Positions 39,681 through 48,738 of a DNA stretch of 64,000 bases are shown here, one piece after another (within the stretch, counting starts at the first letter, position 1; each line of letters opens with the position of its first letter). The DNA is from Pseudorhodoferax sp. Leaf267 (GTDB lineage: Bacteria > Pseudomonadota > Gammaproteobacteria > Burkholderiales > Burkholderiaceae_C), in contig NZ_LMMV01000012.1 in the NCBI RefSeq assembly GCF_001422405.1, positions 908,830 through 972,829 on the forward strand. The letters run 5' to 3'. The position numbers and the translations under genes were made by a program. A model generated the notes under the pieces. That model did not search any database. It was given only the letters and a program-made list of their open reading frames with translations, and was not told the origin of the DNA.

Positions 39681-40982
39681 TCAGGCCTGCAGGGCTTGGG
39701 CCAGGATGTCCAGGCCTTCTTCGAGCAGCGCGTCCTCGATGGTCAGCGGGAACAGGAAGCGCACCACGTTGGCGTGCACGCCGCAGGTCAGCAGCAGCAG
39801 GCCGGCGTCGCGGGCGCGCTGTTGCACGAGCTTGGTGAAGTCGGGGTCGGGCGTGCCGTCGGCCTTGGCGAATTCCACGGCGACCATGGCGCCCAGGCCG
39901 CGCACGTCGCTGATCTGCGGCACGCTCTTCCTGAGCGCGTTCAAGCGTGACTTGAGGTGCTGGCCCAGGCGCTCGGCGCGGGCGCACAACTGCTCTTCCT
40001 CGATCACGTCCAGCACGGCATGGGCCGCGGCAATCGCCAGCGCATTGCCGGCGTAGGTGCCGCCCAGGCCACCGGGCAGGGGTGCGTCCATGATCTCGGC
40101 GCGGCCAACCACGCCGGACAGCGGCAGGCCGCCGGCCAGGCTCTTGGCCACCGTCATGAGGTCGGGCAGCACGTCGTAGTGCTCCATCGCGAACATCTTG
40201 CCGGTGCGCGCGAAGCCGGTCTGGATCTCGTCGGCGATCATCACGATGCCGTGGCGGTCGCAGATCTCGCGCACGGCGCGCATGAACTCGGGCGGCTGCA
40301 CGTAGAAGCCGCCTTCGCCCTGGATCGGCTCCAGGATGATGGCCGCCACCTGCTCGGGGTCGATGTCGGCCTTGAACAGCTGGTTCAGCGCGGCCAGCGA
40401 ATGCTTGACGGTCACGCCGTGCAGCGCAACCGGCGCGGGCACGTGGTAGATGCTGCCCGGGAACGGGCCGAAGCCGGTCTTGTACGGCACGACCTTGCCC
40501 GTGAGCGCCATGCCCATGAAGGTGCGGCCATGGAAGGCGCCGGTCAGCGCGACCACGCCGGGGCGGCGCGTGAAGGCACGTGCGATCTTGATGGCGTTCT
40601 CGACGGCTTCGGCGCCGGTGGTGAAGAAGGCCGTCTTCTTGGCGTGGCTGCCGGGCGTCGCCGCGTTCAGGCGTTCGGCCATCGCGACCGAGCTTTCATA
40701 GGGCACGACCTGGTAGGCGGTGTGCGTGAAGCGTTCGAGCTGGTCCTTCACGGCCTGCATCACGCGCGGGTGGCGGTGGCCGGTGTTCAGCACGGCGATG
40801 CCGGAGCCGAAGTCGATGTAGCGGCGGCCTTCCACGTCCCAGATCTGGGCGTTCTCGGCGCGGTCGGCGTAGATGTTGAAGCCGATGCCCACGCCGCGCG
40901 GCGTGGCCGCGATGCGGCGAGCGTCGAGCGCCTGGTTGCTGGTGGCGCAAGACTCGGAATGCGCAAGGGTGGCAGTGGTCAT
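39681..40982 (-). CDS. gabT: 4-aminobutyrate (or 5-aminovalerate) aminotransferase
   Basis: This 433-residue class III aminotransferase has [16 protein letters not shown] for the PLP phosphate site, [14 protein letters not shown], the Asp in [17 protein letters not shown], the Schiff-base Lys in [14 protein letters not shown], and [14 protein letters not shown]. It transfers the amino group of GABA to 2-oxoglutarate, giving succinate semialdehyde. The start is ATG at 40982; a longer frame exists upstream but crosses the operator region. It is the first gene of the eight-gene minus-strand run and is divergent from a MocR-type regulator. Confidence 0.92.
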   Translation of the reverse strand: MTTATLAHSESCATSNQALDARRIAATPRGVGIGFNIYADRAENAQIWDVEGRRYIDFGSGIAVLNTGHRHPRVMQAVKDQLERFTHTAYQVVPYESSVAMAERLNAATPGSHAKKTAFFTTGAEAVENAIKIARAFTRRPGVVALTGAFHGRTFMGMALTGKVVPYKTGFGPFPGSIYHVPAPVALHGVTVKHSLAALNQLFKADIDPEQVAAIILEPIQGEGGFYVQPPEFMRAVREICDRHGIVMIADEIQTGFARTGKMFAMEHYDVLPDLMTVAKSLAGGLPLSGVVGRAEIMDAPLPGGLGGTYAGNALAIAAAHAVLDVIEEEQLCARAERLGQHLKSRLNALRKSVPQISDVRGLGAMVAVEFAKADGTPDPDFTKLVQQRARDAGLLLLTCGVHANVVRFLFPLTIEDALLEEGLDILAQALQA

Positions 40983-41043
40983 GGTGTGGTGCGCAGGCCC
41001 AGGGGCCGCAGGGGGGTTGGACAACGGCGCAGTCTACGAATAC

Positions 41044-41091
41044 ATTGATTCCAATAGAAGAACCAATTCGGATTGATTCGATGGAACCAAT
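41044..41091. promoter_or_regulatory. double dyad operator between gabT and the MocR-type regulator
   Basis: The dyad appears twice in tandem: ATTGATTC (41044-41051) with GAACCAAT (41060-41067), and ATTGATTC (41072-41079) with GAACCAAT (41084-41091), offset 28 and 24 bases. Each pair is an inverted repeat with one mismatch. The second copy overlaps the regulator's ATG at 41081. MocR/GabR proteins act as dimers on repeated sites in just such divergent gaps. Confidence 0.7.
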
Positions 41092-42565
41092 TTTTCCGCA
41101 CGAGGCCAGTGGCCTGCCCGATTTCATGCTGCAGCAGTTCGAGCACGGCACGGGGGAATACAACCACCTGCAGCTCTACCGCATCCTGCAGGCCGGCATC
41201 CGCCAGTCGACCTTGCCGGCTGGGCTCAAGCTGCCGCCCACGCGTGAGATGGCGCAGGTGCTGGGCATCGCGCGCAACACCGTGGTGCAGGTCTACGAGC
41301 AGCTGGTGCTGGAGGGGCTGGCGCAGGCCGGCGTGGGCCGCGGCACCTATGTCAAGGCGATGGCACCCGGCTTCATCGGCCGCGCCCGGGCGGCGCCGGC
41401 CCGGCGTGCGAACGCCTTGTCGCACCGCGGAGACGATCTGGTGCAGGGCGCGCGCGCGAGCCCGCTGCAGTGGGGTGCGTTCGCGCCGGGTGTGCCCGAG
41501 GTGCGGATGTTCCCGGCCAAGGTCTGGAGCCGGTTGCAGGCGCAGGCCTGGCGCGAAGTGGAGCCAGCGCACCTGAGCTACGCCACCGGCGCCGGCCACC
41601 CGGACGCGCGCGAGGCCATTGCCGAGTACCTGCAGGGCACGCGTGGCGTGGTGTGCAGCGCCGAGCAGGTCGTCATCACCAACGGCACGCAGCAGGCGCT
41701 GCACCTCGTGGCGCAGCTGCTGGCCGACAGTGGCGACACGGTCTGGCTGGAAGACCCGGGCTACTGGGGCGCGCGCAGCATCTTCCGCAATGCCGGCCTC
41801 GTGCTGCAGCCCGTGCCGCTGGATGCCGAGGGCATGGCGCCCACCGCGCAGCAGCAGCTGAGCCCGCCGCGGCTGATGTTCCTGTCGCCCTCGCACCAGT
41901 ACCCCACAGGCGTGCTGATGAGTCACGGCCGGCGCCGCCAGTTGCTGGACTACGCGGCACGCCATCACACGTGGATCGTCGAGGACGACTACGACAGCGA
42001 GTTCCGCTTCGCGGCCCGCCCGTTGCCGGCCTTGCAGGGGCTGGACGAGCAGGGCCGCGTGCTCTACCTGGGCACCTTCTCCAAGACACTGTTCCCTTCG
42101 ATGCGGCTGGCCTACCTGGTGCTGCCGCGCGACCTGGTGGACCACTTCTCGCGTGCGCTCAACGAGCTGTTCCGCGAGGGGCAGACGCTGCAGCAGGTGG
42201 TGCTGGCGCGCTTCATGCGCGAGGGCCACTACGCGCGCCACATCCGGCGCATGCGTGGCGTGTACGCCGCGCGGCGCGGCGCGTTGATCGAGGCGATCGG
42301 CCAGCGGCTGGGCCAGCAGCTGCCGGTGCTGGGCAGCGATGCCGGCCTGCACCTGGTGCTGGGCCTGCCGGCCGAGCTGGACGATGATGCCGTGGCGCGC
42401 GAGGCACTGGCGGCCGGCGTCATGACGCGGCCACTGTCGCTGTACTCGCTGCGCAAGCCGGTGCCGGCGCGTGGCCTGGTGCTGGGCTATGGCGCCGTGA
42501 CCGAGCAGGAGGTGCGGGCCAGCTTCGACCGGCTGGCGCAGGTCCTCGAGCGCTTCCTGCGCTGA
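41081..42565 (+). CDS. MocR/GabR-type transcriptional regulator (GntR HTH fused to aminotransferase domain)
   Basis: The 494-residue MocR regulator has an N-terminal GntR winged HTH at about 20-90 (LPPTREMAQVLGIARNTVVQVYEQL) joined by a linker to a fold-type I aminotransferase-like domain. The domain includes ITNGTQQALHLVAQLL and the PLP Lys region YLGTFSKTLFPSMRLAYLVLP. GabR and PdxR use bound PLP and an amine or GABA to switch transcription. It is divergent from gabT over a double dyad, so it likely controls the gab/decarboxylase operon. ATG at 41081 is chosen over an in-frame TTG 12 codons upstream inside the operator. Confidence 0.9.
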   Translation: MEPIFPHEASGLPDFMLQQFEHGTGEYNHLQLYRILQAGIRQSTLPAGLKLPPTREMAQVLGIARNTVVQVYEQLVLEGLAQAGVGRGTYVKAMAPGFIGRARAAPARRANALSHRGDDLVQGARASPLQWGAFAPGVPEVRMFPAKVWSRLQAQAWREVEPAHLSYATGAGHPDAREAIAEYLQGTRGVVCSAEQVVITNGTQQALHLVAQLLADSGDTVWLEDPGYWGARSIFRNAGLVLQPVPLDAEGMAPTAQQQLSPPRLMFLSPSHQYPTGVLMSHGRRRQLLDYAARHHTWIVEDDYDSEFRFAARPLPALQGLDEQGRVLYLGTFSKTLFPSMRLAYLVLPRDLVDHFSRALNELFREGQTLQQVVLARFMREGHYARHIRRMRGVYAARRGALIEAIGQRLGQQLPVLGSDAGLHLVLGLPAELDDDAVAREALAAGVMTRPLSLYSLRKPVPARGLVLGYGAVTEQEVRASFDRLAQVLERFLR

Positions 42566-42573
42566 CGGCCCGG

Positions 42574-43476
42574 TCATCGGCATAGCCAGGCCCACAGTTC
42601 GTCGACCACGGACTTGGTACTGGGCATGGCGCGGTACAGCCGCACCTCCAGCTGCGTGACCCACTCGTCGCTGCCGGCAATCGCCAGCTTGCCCTCGGCC
42701 AGCTCGTCGGCGACGCAGCTCTCGGGCAGCCAACCCACGCCGTGGCCGGCCACCAGCATGGCCTTGAGTGCCTCGGACATATGGGTTTCGAAGCCGCGCG
42801 ACAGATGGCTGGGCGTGCGGGCATTGAGCCGGATCATCTCGACCACGTTGCCGATGAAGGCGCCGGCAGAGTAGGCGAGGAAGGGCAGGGGCCGCTCGGC
42901 GCTGCCCGGCAATTGGTGGAGCGGCCGGCCCGCACCATCGGCGGCCGAGAAGGGCAGGATGCGCTCGCGGCCCAGCAGCAGGTGCGGGTACTGGTTGGCG
43001 TCCAGCAGGATGGGCAACTGCGGATGGTGGAAGGCCAGCAGGATGTCGCACTCGCCCTCGACCAGCTGCTGTACCCCTTCGGGCACGTTGACCGCATGCA
43101 CGCGCGCGGGCAGCGGCCCGAAGTCGTCGTGCAGCTTCTTGAGCCACTGCGGGAACAGCGTGAACACCAGCGTGTGGGCCACGGCGAACTGCACCACCTT
43201 GTGCGGCTCGGCCAGCGGCTGATGGCCGCCGAGCAGCGTGCGCGCGGCGTAGGCGTCGCGCAGCAGGTCTGCCGCGATGCGGCGGAACAGCCAGCCGGCC
43301 GAGGTGAGCTTGGCCGGGTGCACGCTGCGGTCGACCAGCTCGACGTTGAGCCATTCTTCGAGCGCCATGATGCGGCGGCTGAAGGCCGACTGCGTGATGT
43401 GCCGGTCGGCCGCCGCACGCGAGAAGCTTCTGGTCTCGGCCAGGCTCAGGAAATCCTCCAGCCATTTCGTTTCCAT
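42574..43476 (-). CDS. LysR family transcriptional regulator (divergent from aspA)
   Basis: This 300-residue LysR protein has the HTH FSRAAADRHITQSAFSRRIM and wing VELVDRSVHPAKLT. The effector domain covers about residues 92-295. The start METKWLEDFLSLAE is the usual LysR N-terminus; a second ATG ten codons upstream is less likely. It is convergent with the MocR gene (8-base gap) and divergent from aspA across 284 bases that contain a LysR box, so it most likely controls aspA. Confidence 0.9.
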   Translation of the reverse strand: METKWLEDFLSLAETRSFSRAAADRHITQSAFSRRIMALEEWLNVELVDRSVHPAKLTSAGWLFRRIAADLLRDAYAARTLLGGHQPLAEPHKVVQFAVAHTLVFTLFPQWLKKLHDDFGPLPARVHAVNVPEGVQQLVEGECDILLAFHHPQLPILLDANQYPHLLLGRERILPFSAADGAGRPLHQLPGSAERPLPFLAYSAGAFIGNVVEMIRLNARTPSHLSRGFETHMSEALKAMLVAGHGVGWLPESCVADELAEGKLAIAGSDEWVTQLEVRLYRAMPSTKSVVDELWAWLCR

Positions 43477-43655
43477 GAAGCGCTCGCCCCCGTTGATTGC
43501 ATACACCCTTGCGGGGTCGGAATCTTATGCGTGACGCGTCGTCGATGCGGTGCACGATCCATGCTGTTTTCGACTGACGCAATGCGTAGTTCGCAACAGG
43601 CTTGGCGCCGTCGCGTTTGTCGGGTCAGGCCGCGGACATGCGCCACGCCACAGGC

Positions 43656-43676
43656 GCGATGCGTTGTTTGCATCGC
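43656..43676. promoter_or_regulatory. LysR box upstream of aspA
   Basis: GCGATGC-N7-GCATCGC is a perfect 7-bp dyad holding a T-N11-A core. It lies 84 bases before the aspA ATG and in the shared lysR-aspA gap, a typical activation-site position. Confidence 0.6.
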
Positions 43677-43760
43677 ATTGGTACACCCGCGAGCCACTCC
43701 TACACTGGCGCCCCGGTCCGACCGCCTGCCGGAACGACCTGGCCCCCAAGGAGACAACAC

Positions 43761-45176
43761 ATGCCCAGCCCCAACTTTCGAATCGAGCACGATTTGCTCG
43801 GCGACCGCGAAGTGCCCGCCGACGTGTATTACGGGGTGCACACCCTGCGCGCAGTGGAGAACTTTCCGATCACCGGCACCACCATCTCGATCTACCCCGA
43901 GCTCATCAAGGCCCTGGCCTGCGTGAAGCAGGCCGCCGCCCACGCCAACCACGAGTTGGGCCTGCTGGACGAGAAGCGCTGCAGCGTGATCTCCTCGGCC
44001 TGCGACGAGCTGCTGGCCGGCAAGCTGCACGACCAGTTCGTGGTCGACGTGATCCAGGGCGGGGCCGGCACCTCGACCAACATGAATGCCAACGAGGTGA
44101 TCGCCAACCGTGCGCTGGAACTGCTGGGCCACCAGAAAGGCGAGTACCAGTACCTGCACCCGAACGAGCAGGTCAACATCGGCCAGAGCACCAACGACGT
44201 CTACCCCTCGTCGCTGAAGATCGCGACCTGGTTCGGCATCCTCGGCCTGATCGACGCGATGGACGTGCTGCGCAAGTCGTTCGCGGCCAAGGCCGAGGAG
44301 TTCAAGGACGTGCTGAAGATGGGCCGCACCCAGCTGCAGGACGCCGTGCCCATGACGCTGGGCCAGGAGTTCGGCACCTATGCCGTGATGATGGAAGAAG
44401 ACCAGGCCCGGCTGCGCGAGGCCGTGACGCTGATCTGCGAGATCAACATGGGCGCCACGGCCATCGGCACCGGCATCACCGCCCACCCGGACTACGCGCC
44501 GCTCGTGCTCAAGCACCTGCAGCGCATCACCGGCATCCCGCTGGTCACCGCGCCCAATCTGATCGAGGCCACGCAGGACTGCGGCTCCTTCGTGCAGCTG
44601 TCGGGCGTGCTCAAGCGCGTGGCGGTCAAGCTCTCGAAGATCTGCAACGACCTGCGGCTCTTGTCCAGCGGCCCGCGTGCCGGCTTCAACGAGATCAACC
44701 TGCCGCCCATGCAGGCCGGCTCCAGCATCATGCCGGGCAAGGTCAACCCGGTGATCCCCGAGGTGGTGAACCAGGTGGCGTTCGAGGTGATCGGCAACGA
44801 CATCACGGTGAGCTTCGCGGCCGAGGCCGGGCAGCTGCAGCTCAACGCCTTCGAGCCCATCATCGCGCACAGCCTGTTCAAGAGCGTGAGCCACCTGCGC
44901 ACGGCCTGCCTCACGCTGGCCACGCGCTGCGTGGACGGCATCACGGCCAATGCCGACCACCTGCGCGCGCTGGTGGCCAACTCCATCGGCATCGTGACCG
45001 CGTTGAACCCCTACATCGGCTATGCCAACGCCACGGCCGTGGCGCAGGAGGCGCACCTGAGCGGCGGCAGCGTCTACGACATCGTGCTGGCCAAGGGCCT
45101 GCTGTCCAAGGCGCAGCTCGACGAGATCCTGCGGCCCGAGGTGCTCACCCGGCCGGTGCCGTTGACGCGGCCCTGA
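43761..45176 (+). CDS. aspA: aspartate ammonia-lyase
   Basis: The 471-residue aspartase of the fumarase/aspartase superfamily deaminates L-aspartate to fumarate in the cytoplasm. IEHDLLGDREVPADVYYGVHTLRA starts the protein. GAGTSTNMNANEVIANRALE and GQSTNDVYPSS line the active site. The superfamily signature GSSIMPGKVNP with the flexible SS loop is intact. AAGGAG lies seven bases before the ATG; the open frame upstream is not used. It is regulated probably by the divergent LysR gene through the dyad. Its stop faces the M23 peptidase stop three bases away. Fumarase C is excluded by length and aspartase-type motifs. Confidence 0.94.
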   Translation: MPSPNFRIEHDLLGDREVPADVYYGVHTLRAVENFPITGTTISIYPELIKALACVKQAAAHANHELGLLDEKRCSVISSACDELLAGKLHDQFVVDVIQGGAGTSTNMNANEVIANRALELLGHQKGEYQYLHPNEQVNIGQSTNDVYPSSLKIATWFGILGLIDAMDVLRKSFAAKAEEFKDVLKMGRTQLQDAVPMTLGQEFGTYAVMMEEDQARLREAVTLICEINMGATAIGTGITAHPDYAPLVLKHLQRITGIPLVTAPNLIEATQDCGSFVQLSGVLKRVAVKLSKICNDLRLLSSGPRAGFNEINLPPMQAGSSIMPGKVNPVIPEVVNQVAFEVIGNDITVSFAAEAGQLQLNAFEPIIAHSLFKSVSHLRTACLTLATRCVDGITANADHLRALVANSIGIVTALNPYIGYANATAVAQEAHLSGGSVYDIVLAKGLLSKAQLDEILRPEVLTRPVPLTRP

Positions 45177-45179
45177 GCC

Positions 45180-46052
45180 TTACGCGGCGATGAACAGTGC
45201 CGGGTCCACCATGGCCCGGTTCAGCATCACCGACCAGTGCAGGTGCGGGCCGGTCACGCGGCCGGTGGCGCCCACGCTGCAGAACGCATCGCCGGCGCGC
45301 ACGGTGTCGCCGACCTGGCAATCCATCGCGCTCAGGTGGCAATACATGCTCAGCAGGCCGGCGCCGTGGTCCAGCCAGACCGTGCCGCCATTGAAGAAAT
45401 AGTCGCCGACGTCGATCACGCGCCCGTCCAGCGGCGCGCGCACGGGTGTGCCCGTGGCCGCGGCGATGTCCATGCCGCTGTGCGGATTGCGCGGCTGGCC
45501 ATTGAACACGCGGCGCAGGCCGAACGAGCCCGAGCGCCGGCCCGGCACGGGCACCTGCATCTGCAGTTGCGCCGGCACGGCGTCGGTGAACGTGGCCATC
45601 ACGGTCGCCAGGTGGCCGCGCTCGCGTTCGTAGCGGGCCTGGTCCTCGGGCGACAGGTCGACGGTGCGCGGCGCGACGGTCAGTCGCTGCTCCTGGTACT
45701 GCTTGCCGGCGATGCGGTAGGCCAGCCGCCGGGCCGGCGCGTCGGCTTGCGCTGCGATCGTGATGGCCGCATCGCCCGTGGTCGCGGCCAGCGGGATGCC
45801 GACCAGCGCCGTCCACTCGATCACGTCGCCGGTGACCAGCAGGGGTATGTCGTCGGCATGCGCCACCGGGCGCCGCGCGGCGGGGCCCAGGGACAGGCGG
45901 GCCACGCCGCCGGGCACCTGCGAAGGACGCGGCCAGACGGCGGGGGGCGGGGGAGGGTTTTGGCGCGGTGCGGACCGCGCGGCCGGCAGTGCGAGCAGGC
46001 TGGCGGCGGCCAGCAGGGCACTGCGGCGAGAAGGAGAGGGGGGCACTTGCAT
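45180..46052 (-). CDS. M23 family metallopeptidase (periplasmic)
   Basis: This 290-residue exported protein has a twin-Arg-like or Sec signal (SRRSALLAAASLLALPAARS), a Pro-rich linker, a beta-domain at about 45-150, and a C-terminal LytM/M23 domain at about 180-285. Zn ligands are in NPHSGMDIA (H-x3-D) and GPHLHWSV (HxH). SMYCHLSAMDCQVGDTV carries the fourth conserved His. It is a predicted peptidoglycan DD- or glycyl-endopeptidase or a remodelling enzyme. It converges with aspA. No operon partner is evident. Confidence 0.92.
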   Translation of the reverse strand: MQVPPSPSRRSALLAAASLLALPAARSAPRQNPPPPPAVWPRPSQVPGGVARLSLGPAARRPVAHADDIPLLVTGDVIEWTALVGIPLAATTGDAAITIAAQADAPARRLAYRIAGKQYQEQRLTVAPRTVDLSPEDQARYERERGHLATVMATFTDAVPAQLQMQVPVPGRRSGSFGLRRVFNGQPRNPHSGMDIAAATGTPVRAPLDGRVIDVGDYFFNGGTVWLDHGAGLLSMYCHLSAMDCQVGDTVRAGDAFCSVGATGRVTGPHLHWSVMLNRAMVDPALFIAA

Positions 46053-46170
46053 GCCCCCATTGTTTCAGCCCTCGAAGAACTCCACGCCGCCGTCGTTCAG
46101 GTCGTAGGGCCCTCCTTCAGCAGGGCCAGCGCCTGCGCCGGCGGCAGCGATCGCTTTGTGCGCACGCGGG

Positions 46171-46869
46171 CTAGGTCGCCGGCCCTGGCTCGGCCGCGCG
46201 GCGCGCATAGACCGCCAGCACGATGCGTTCGGAATGGACGAGGTAGTCGTTCAGCGCCGCGGCGGCCTCCGCATAGCGCCCGGCCTCCGTCAGATCCAGG
46301 ATCTTGACATTCATGTCCACGTAGGGCGCATGCAGAAACTCGGCGTCCTGCAGCATGCCGAAGGCCAGCCGCAGCTCGGCCAACACGGGCGCGAACATGC
46401 CGTTGAGCCGCTCGCTGTCGGCCAGTTCGACCACGGCCATGTGGAACTGCATGTTGGCCGTGCCCACGCCTGACCAGTCACTGCCGTCGCGCAGCCGCAG
46501 CGCGGTTTCCACGGCGGCGCGCATGCGCTTCTTGGCCGGGTGGCGGGGATAGGCCTGGGCCAGCGCCTGGCATTCGATGAGCCGGCGCACCCGGTAGATG
46601 TCGATGATGGACGCGATGCTGGGGATGGCGACGAACACGCCGCGGTTGGGCGCGTGCTTGATCAGACCGTCGCGCGTCAGCACCCGGAAGGCCTCGCGCA
46701 AGGTGTTGCGCGACACCCCCATGCTCTCGCTGAGCGCCTGCTCGGGCAACCGCTGGCCCGGCAGCAGTTCGCCCGATGCGATGCGCTGGCGCAGCTGGGC
46801 GGCCAGACGCTCGGGCAGCGTCTGGTCCACGGCAGGGGCGGGGGCGGAGGTGGGGGGGGGAGTTGTCAT
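46171..46869 (-). CDS. GntR family regulator (FadR/FCD subfamily)
   Basis: The 232-residue GntR protein has a winged HTH at about 18-80 (LPEQALSESMGVSRNTLREAFRVLTRDGLI) and a C-terminal FCD domain with metal-binding His (NMQFHMAVVELA and the LRLAFGMLQ region). FCD domains bind small carboxylates. It is divergent from the 5-oxoproline operon, with a TTGT-N3-ACAA operator between them, so it is probably that operon's repressor, with pyroglutamate as a plausible ligand. The ATG at 46869 is used because the upstream ATG (46932) would add a non-homologous tail. Confidence 0.88.
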   Translation of the reverse strand: MTTPPPTSAPAPAVDQTLPERLAAQLRQRIASGELLPGQRLPEQALSESMGVSRNTLREAFRVLTRDGLIKHAPNRGVFVAIPSIASIIDIYRVRRLIECQALAQAYPRHPAKKRMRAAVETALRLRDGSDWSGVGTANMQFHMAVVELADSERLNGMFAPVLAELRLAFGMLQDAEFLHAPYVDMNVKILDLTEAGRYAEAAAALNDYLVHSERIVLAVYARRAAEPGPAT

Positions 46870-46969
46870 GCAGGCGCGGTTGTAGCAGATGCGCACATCC
46901 GCTTCAGTTCTCCCCAGCACCAGGGTTTGCACCAGGTTCCGTGGGCTTTGCGGTGCCCGTAGACTCTGG

Positions 46970-46982
46970 ATTGTTCAACAAT
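46970..46982. promoter_or_regulatory. GntR-type operator upstream of the 5-oxoproline operon
   Basis: ATTGTTCAACAAT is a perfect dyad with the TTGT-N3-ACAA core of FadR-type GntR sites. A half copy ATTGTTGAT follows at 47013-47021. Both lie in an AT-rich patch between the divergent GntR and Bug-protein genes. Confidence 0.6.
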
Positions 46983-47062
46983 CAATTTAGTTATGTTCTT
47001 CATAAAGTGAGTATTGTTGATTCATTTTCCCTTCCTCAAACCTGGATTGCTGGAGAGCCACG

Positions 47063-48037
47063 ATGCCGATTCGCCCCTTGATCGCCGCTGCCGCGGCACT
47101 GCTCTTGCTGGTGCAGCCGCTGTCTGCCTCGGCCACCGACTATCCGGCCAAGCCGGTCCGCATCGTCGTGCCGTATGCGGCCGGTGGCTCCACCGACACG
47201 CTGGCGCGCCTGGTCGCCGAACGACTGGGCAAGCAGCTCGGTCAGCCCGCCGTGGTCGACAACCGGCCCGGCGCCAGCGAGCAGATCGCGATCAGCCACG
47301 TCGCCAAGTCGGCGCCCGACGGCTACACGCTGCTGCTGTCCACCCTGAGCGGCCTGGCGGTCAACCCCGGCCTGTATCCCAAGCTGCCGTACGACGTGCA
47401 CAAGGACCTCACGCCGATCGTGCTGGCGGCCACCGTGCCCAGCGTGGTGGTGGTCCATCCCTCGGTGCCGGTGAAGACCATGGCCGAGCTGTCCGCCTGG
47501 CTCAAGGCCAAGCCCGGCGCCATCAGCTACGCGTCGGCCGGCGCCGGCACGCCCAGCCACCTGGGCATGGAGTACTACAAGCGCGCCACCGGGGTCGACC
47601 CGGTGCATGTGCCGTACAAGGGCGGCGCGCCGGCCCTGGCCGATGTGATGGGCGGCCAGGTGCCCTTGATGATGGCGCTCGTGCCCGAGGCCATGCCCAT
47701 GGTCAAGGGCGGCAAGCTGCGCGCGCTGGCCGTCACCAGCGCCAGGCGCCTGGCCGCTTACCCGGACCTGCCCACCGTGGCCGAGGCCGGCGGTCAGGAC
47801 CTGGACGTGACCTTCTGGTACGGCTTCGTCGCGCCGGCCGGCACGCCGCCGGCCATCGTGGCCCGCCTGAACGAGGCCATCAACCAGATCCTTGCCGACC
47901 GGCAGGTGCAGGCTAGGCTGGCAGAGATGCAGCTCGATGTGGTCGGCGGCGCGCCCGCACAATTGACCGCGCTGATCCGGACCGACACCGCGCGCTGGAA
48001 GAAGGTGATCGACGAGGCCGGGATCAAGGTCGACTGA
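47063..48037 (+). CDS. tripartite tricarboxylate transporter substrate-binding protein (Bug/TctC family)
   Basis: This 324-residue Bug-family protein has a signal peptide ([19 protein letters not shown]) and the typical mature start [19 protein letters not shown]. Ligand-pocket segments are [20 protein letters not shown] and [18 protein letters not shown]. It captures a small organic acid in the periplasm. No TctA or TctB membrane genes are adjacent, which is common for Bug proteins in betaproteobacteria. It is the first gene of the 5-oxoproline operon, so pyroglutamate or a pyroglutamyl compound is the likely ligand. Confidence 0.92.
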   Translation: MPIRPLIAAAAALLLLVQPLSASATDYPAKPVRIVVPYAAGGSTDTLARLVAERLGKQLGQPAVVDNRPGASEQIAISHVAKSAPDGYTLLLSTLSGLAVNPGLYPKLPYDVHKDLTPIVLAATVPSVVVVHPSVPVKTMAELSAWLKAKPGAISYASAGAGTPSHLGMEYYKRATGVDPVHVPYKGGAPALADVMGGQVPLMMALVPEAMPMVKGGKLRALAVTSARRLAAYPDLPTVAEAGGQDLDVTFWYGFVAPAGTPPAIVARLNEAINQILADRQVQARLAEMQLDVVGGAPAQLTALIRTDTARWKKVIDEAGIKVD

Positions 48038-48056
48038 CCACCACCCAAGGATGCCC

Positions 48057-48728
48057 ATGCCGTCTGCTGCCGCCATTCCCGTTGCACCGACCGTCCTGGT
48101 GACGGGCTTCGAGCCCTTCGACCAGGACCTGGTCAATCCCTCGTGGGAAGTGGCGCGCGCGCTCGAGGGCGCCAGCATCGCGGGCGCCACGGTGCGCGCC
48201 GTGCAGCTGCCCTGCGTGTTCGGCCTGGGGGCCGAGCGGCTGCTGGAGGCGTTGCACACGCTGCGCCCGCAGCTCGTCGTGGGCCTGGGCCTGGCGGGTG
48301 GCCGCAGCGACTGGCAGCCCGAGCGCGTGGCCATCAACTGCAACGACGCGCGCATCCTGGACAACGCCGGGCAGCAGCCTATCGACACGGCCGTGGTCCC
48401 AGGCGGGCCGGCCGCGTATTTCTCCAGCCTGCCGATCAAGGCCATCGTGCAGGCGCTGCGCGCCGCGGGCCTGCCGGCCGCGGTGTCGAACTCTGCCGGC
48501 ACCTTCGTCTGCAACCACGTGTTCTATGCGCTGATGCACGCACTGGCCACGCAGCCCGGCGTGCGCGGTGGCTTCGTGCACGTGCCCTGTCTGCCCGAGC
48601 AGGCCGCGCGTTCCCCGGGCATGCCGAGCATGGCGCTGGCGACGCAGGTCCAGGCCTTGCGTGTGCTGCTGCATACGGCCTTGACCACACCGGTCGACAT
48701 CGCGATGGGCGATGGCCGCGAACATTGA
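48057..48728 (+). CDS. pcp: pyroglutamyl-peptidase I
   Basis: The 223-residue C15 cysteine peptidase removes N-terminal 5-oxoproline from peptides in the cytosol. [18 protein letters not shown] is the signature start. The triad is Glu89 (PERVAIN), Cys152 ([16 protein letters not shown]) and His175 ([12 protein letters not shown]), with the same Glu-Cys spacing as in Bacillus enzymes. The ATG at 48057 is preferred over 48051 because CAAGG at 48046-48050 is then properly spaced. It lies 19 bases after the Bug gene and 10 before pxpA. Confidence 0.92.
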   Translation: MPSAAAIPVAPTVLVTGFEPFDQDLVNPSWEVARALEGASIAGATVRAVQLPCVFGLGAERLLEALHTLRPQLVVGLGLAGGRSDWQPERVAINCNDARILDNAGQQPIDTAVVPGGPAAYFSSLPIKAIVQALRAAGLPAAVSNSAGTFVCNHVFYALMHALATQPGVRGGFVHVPCLPEQAARSPGMPSMALATQVQALRVLLHTALTTPVDIAMGDGREH

Positions 48729-48738
48729 AGGAGCCTTG

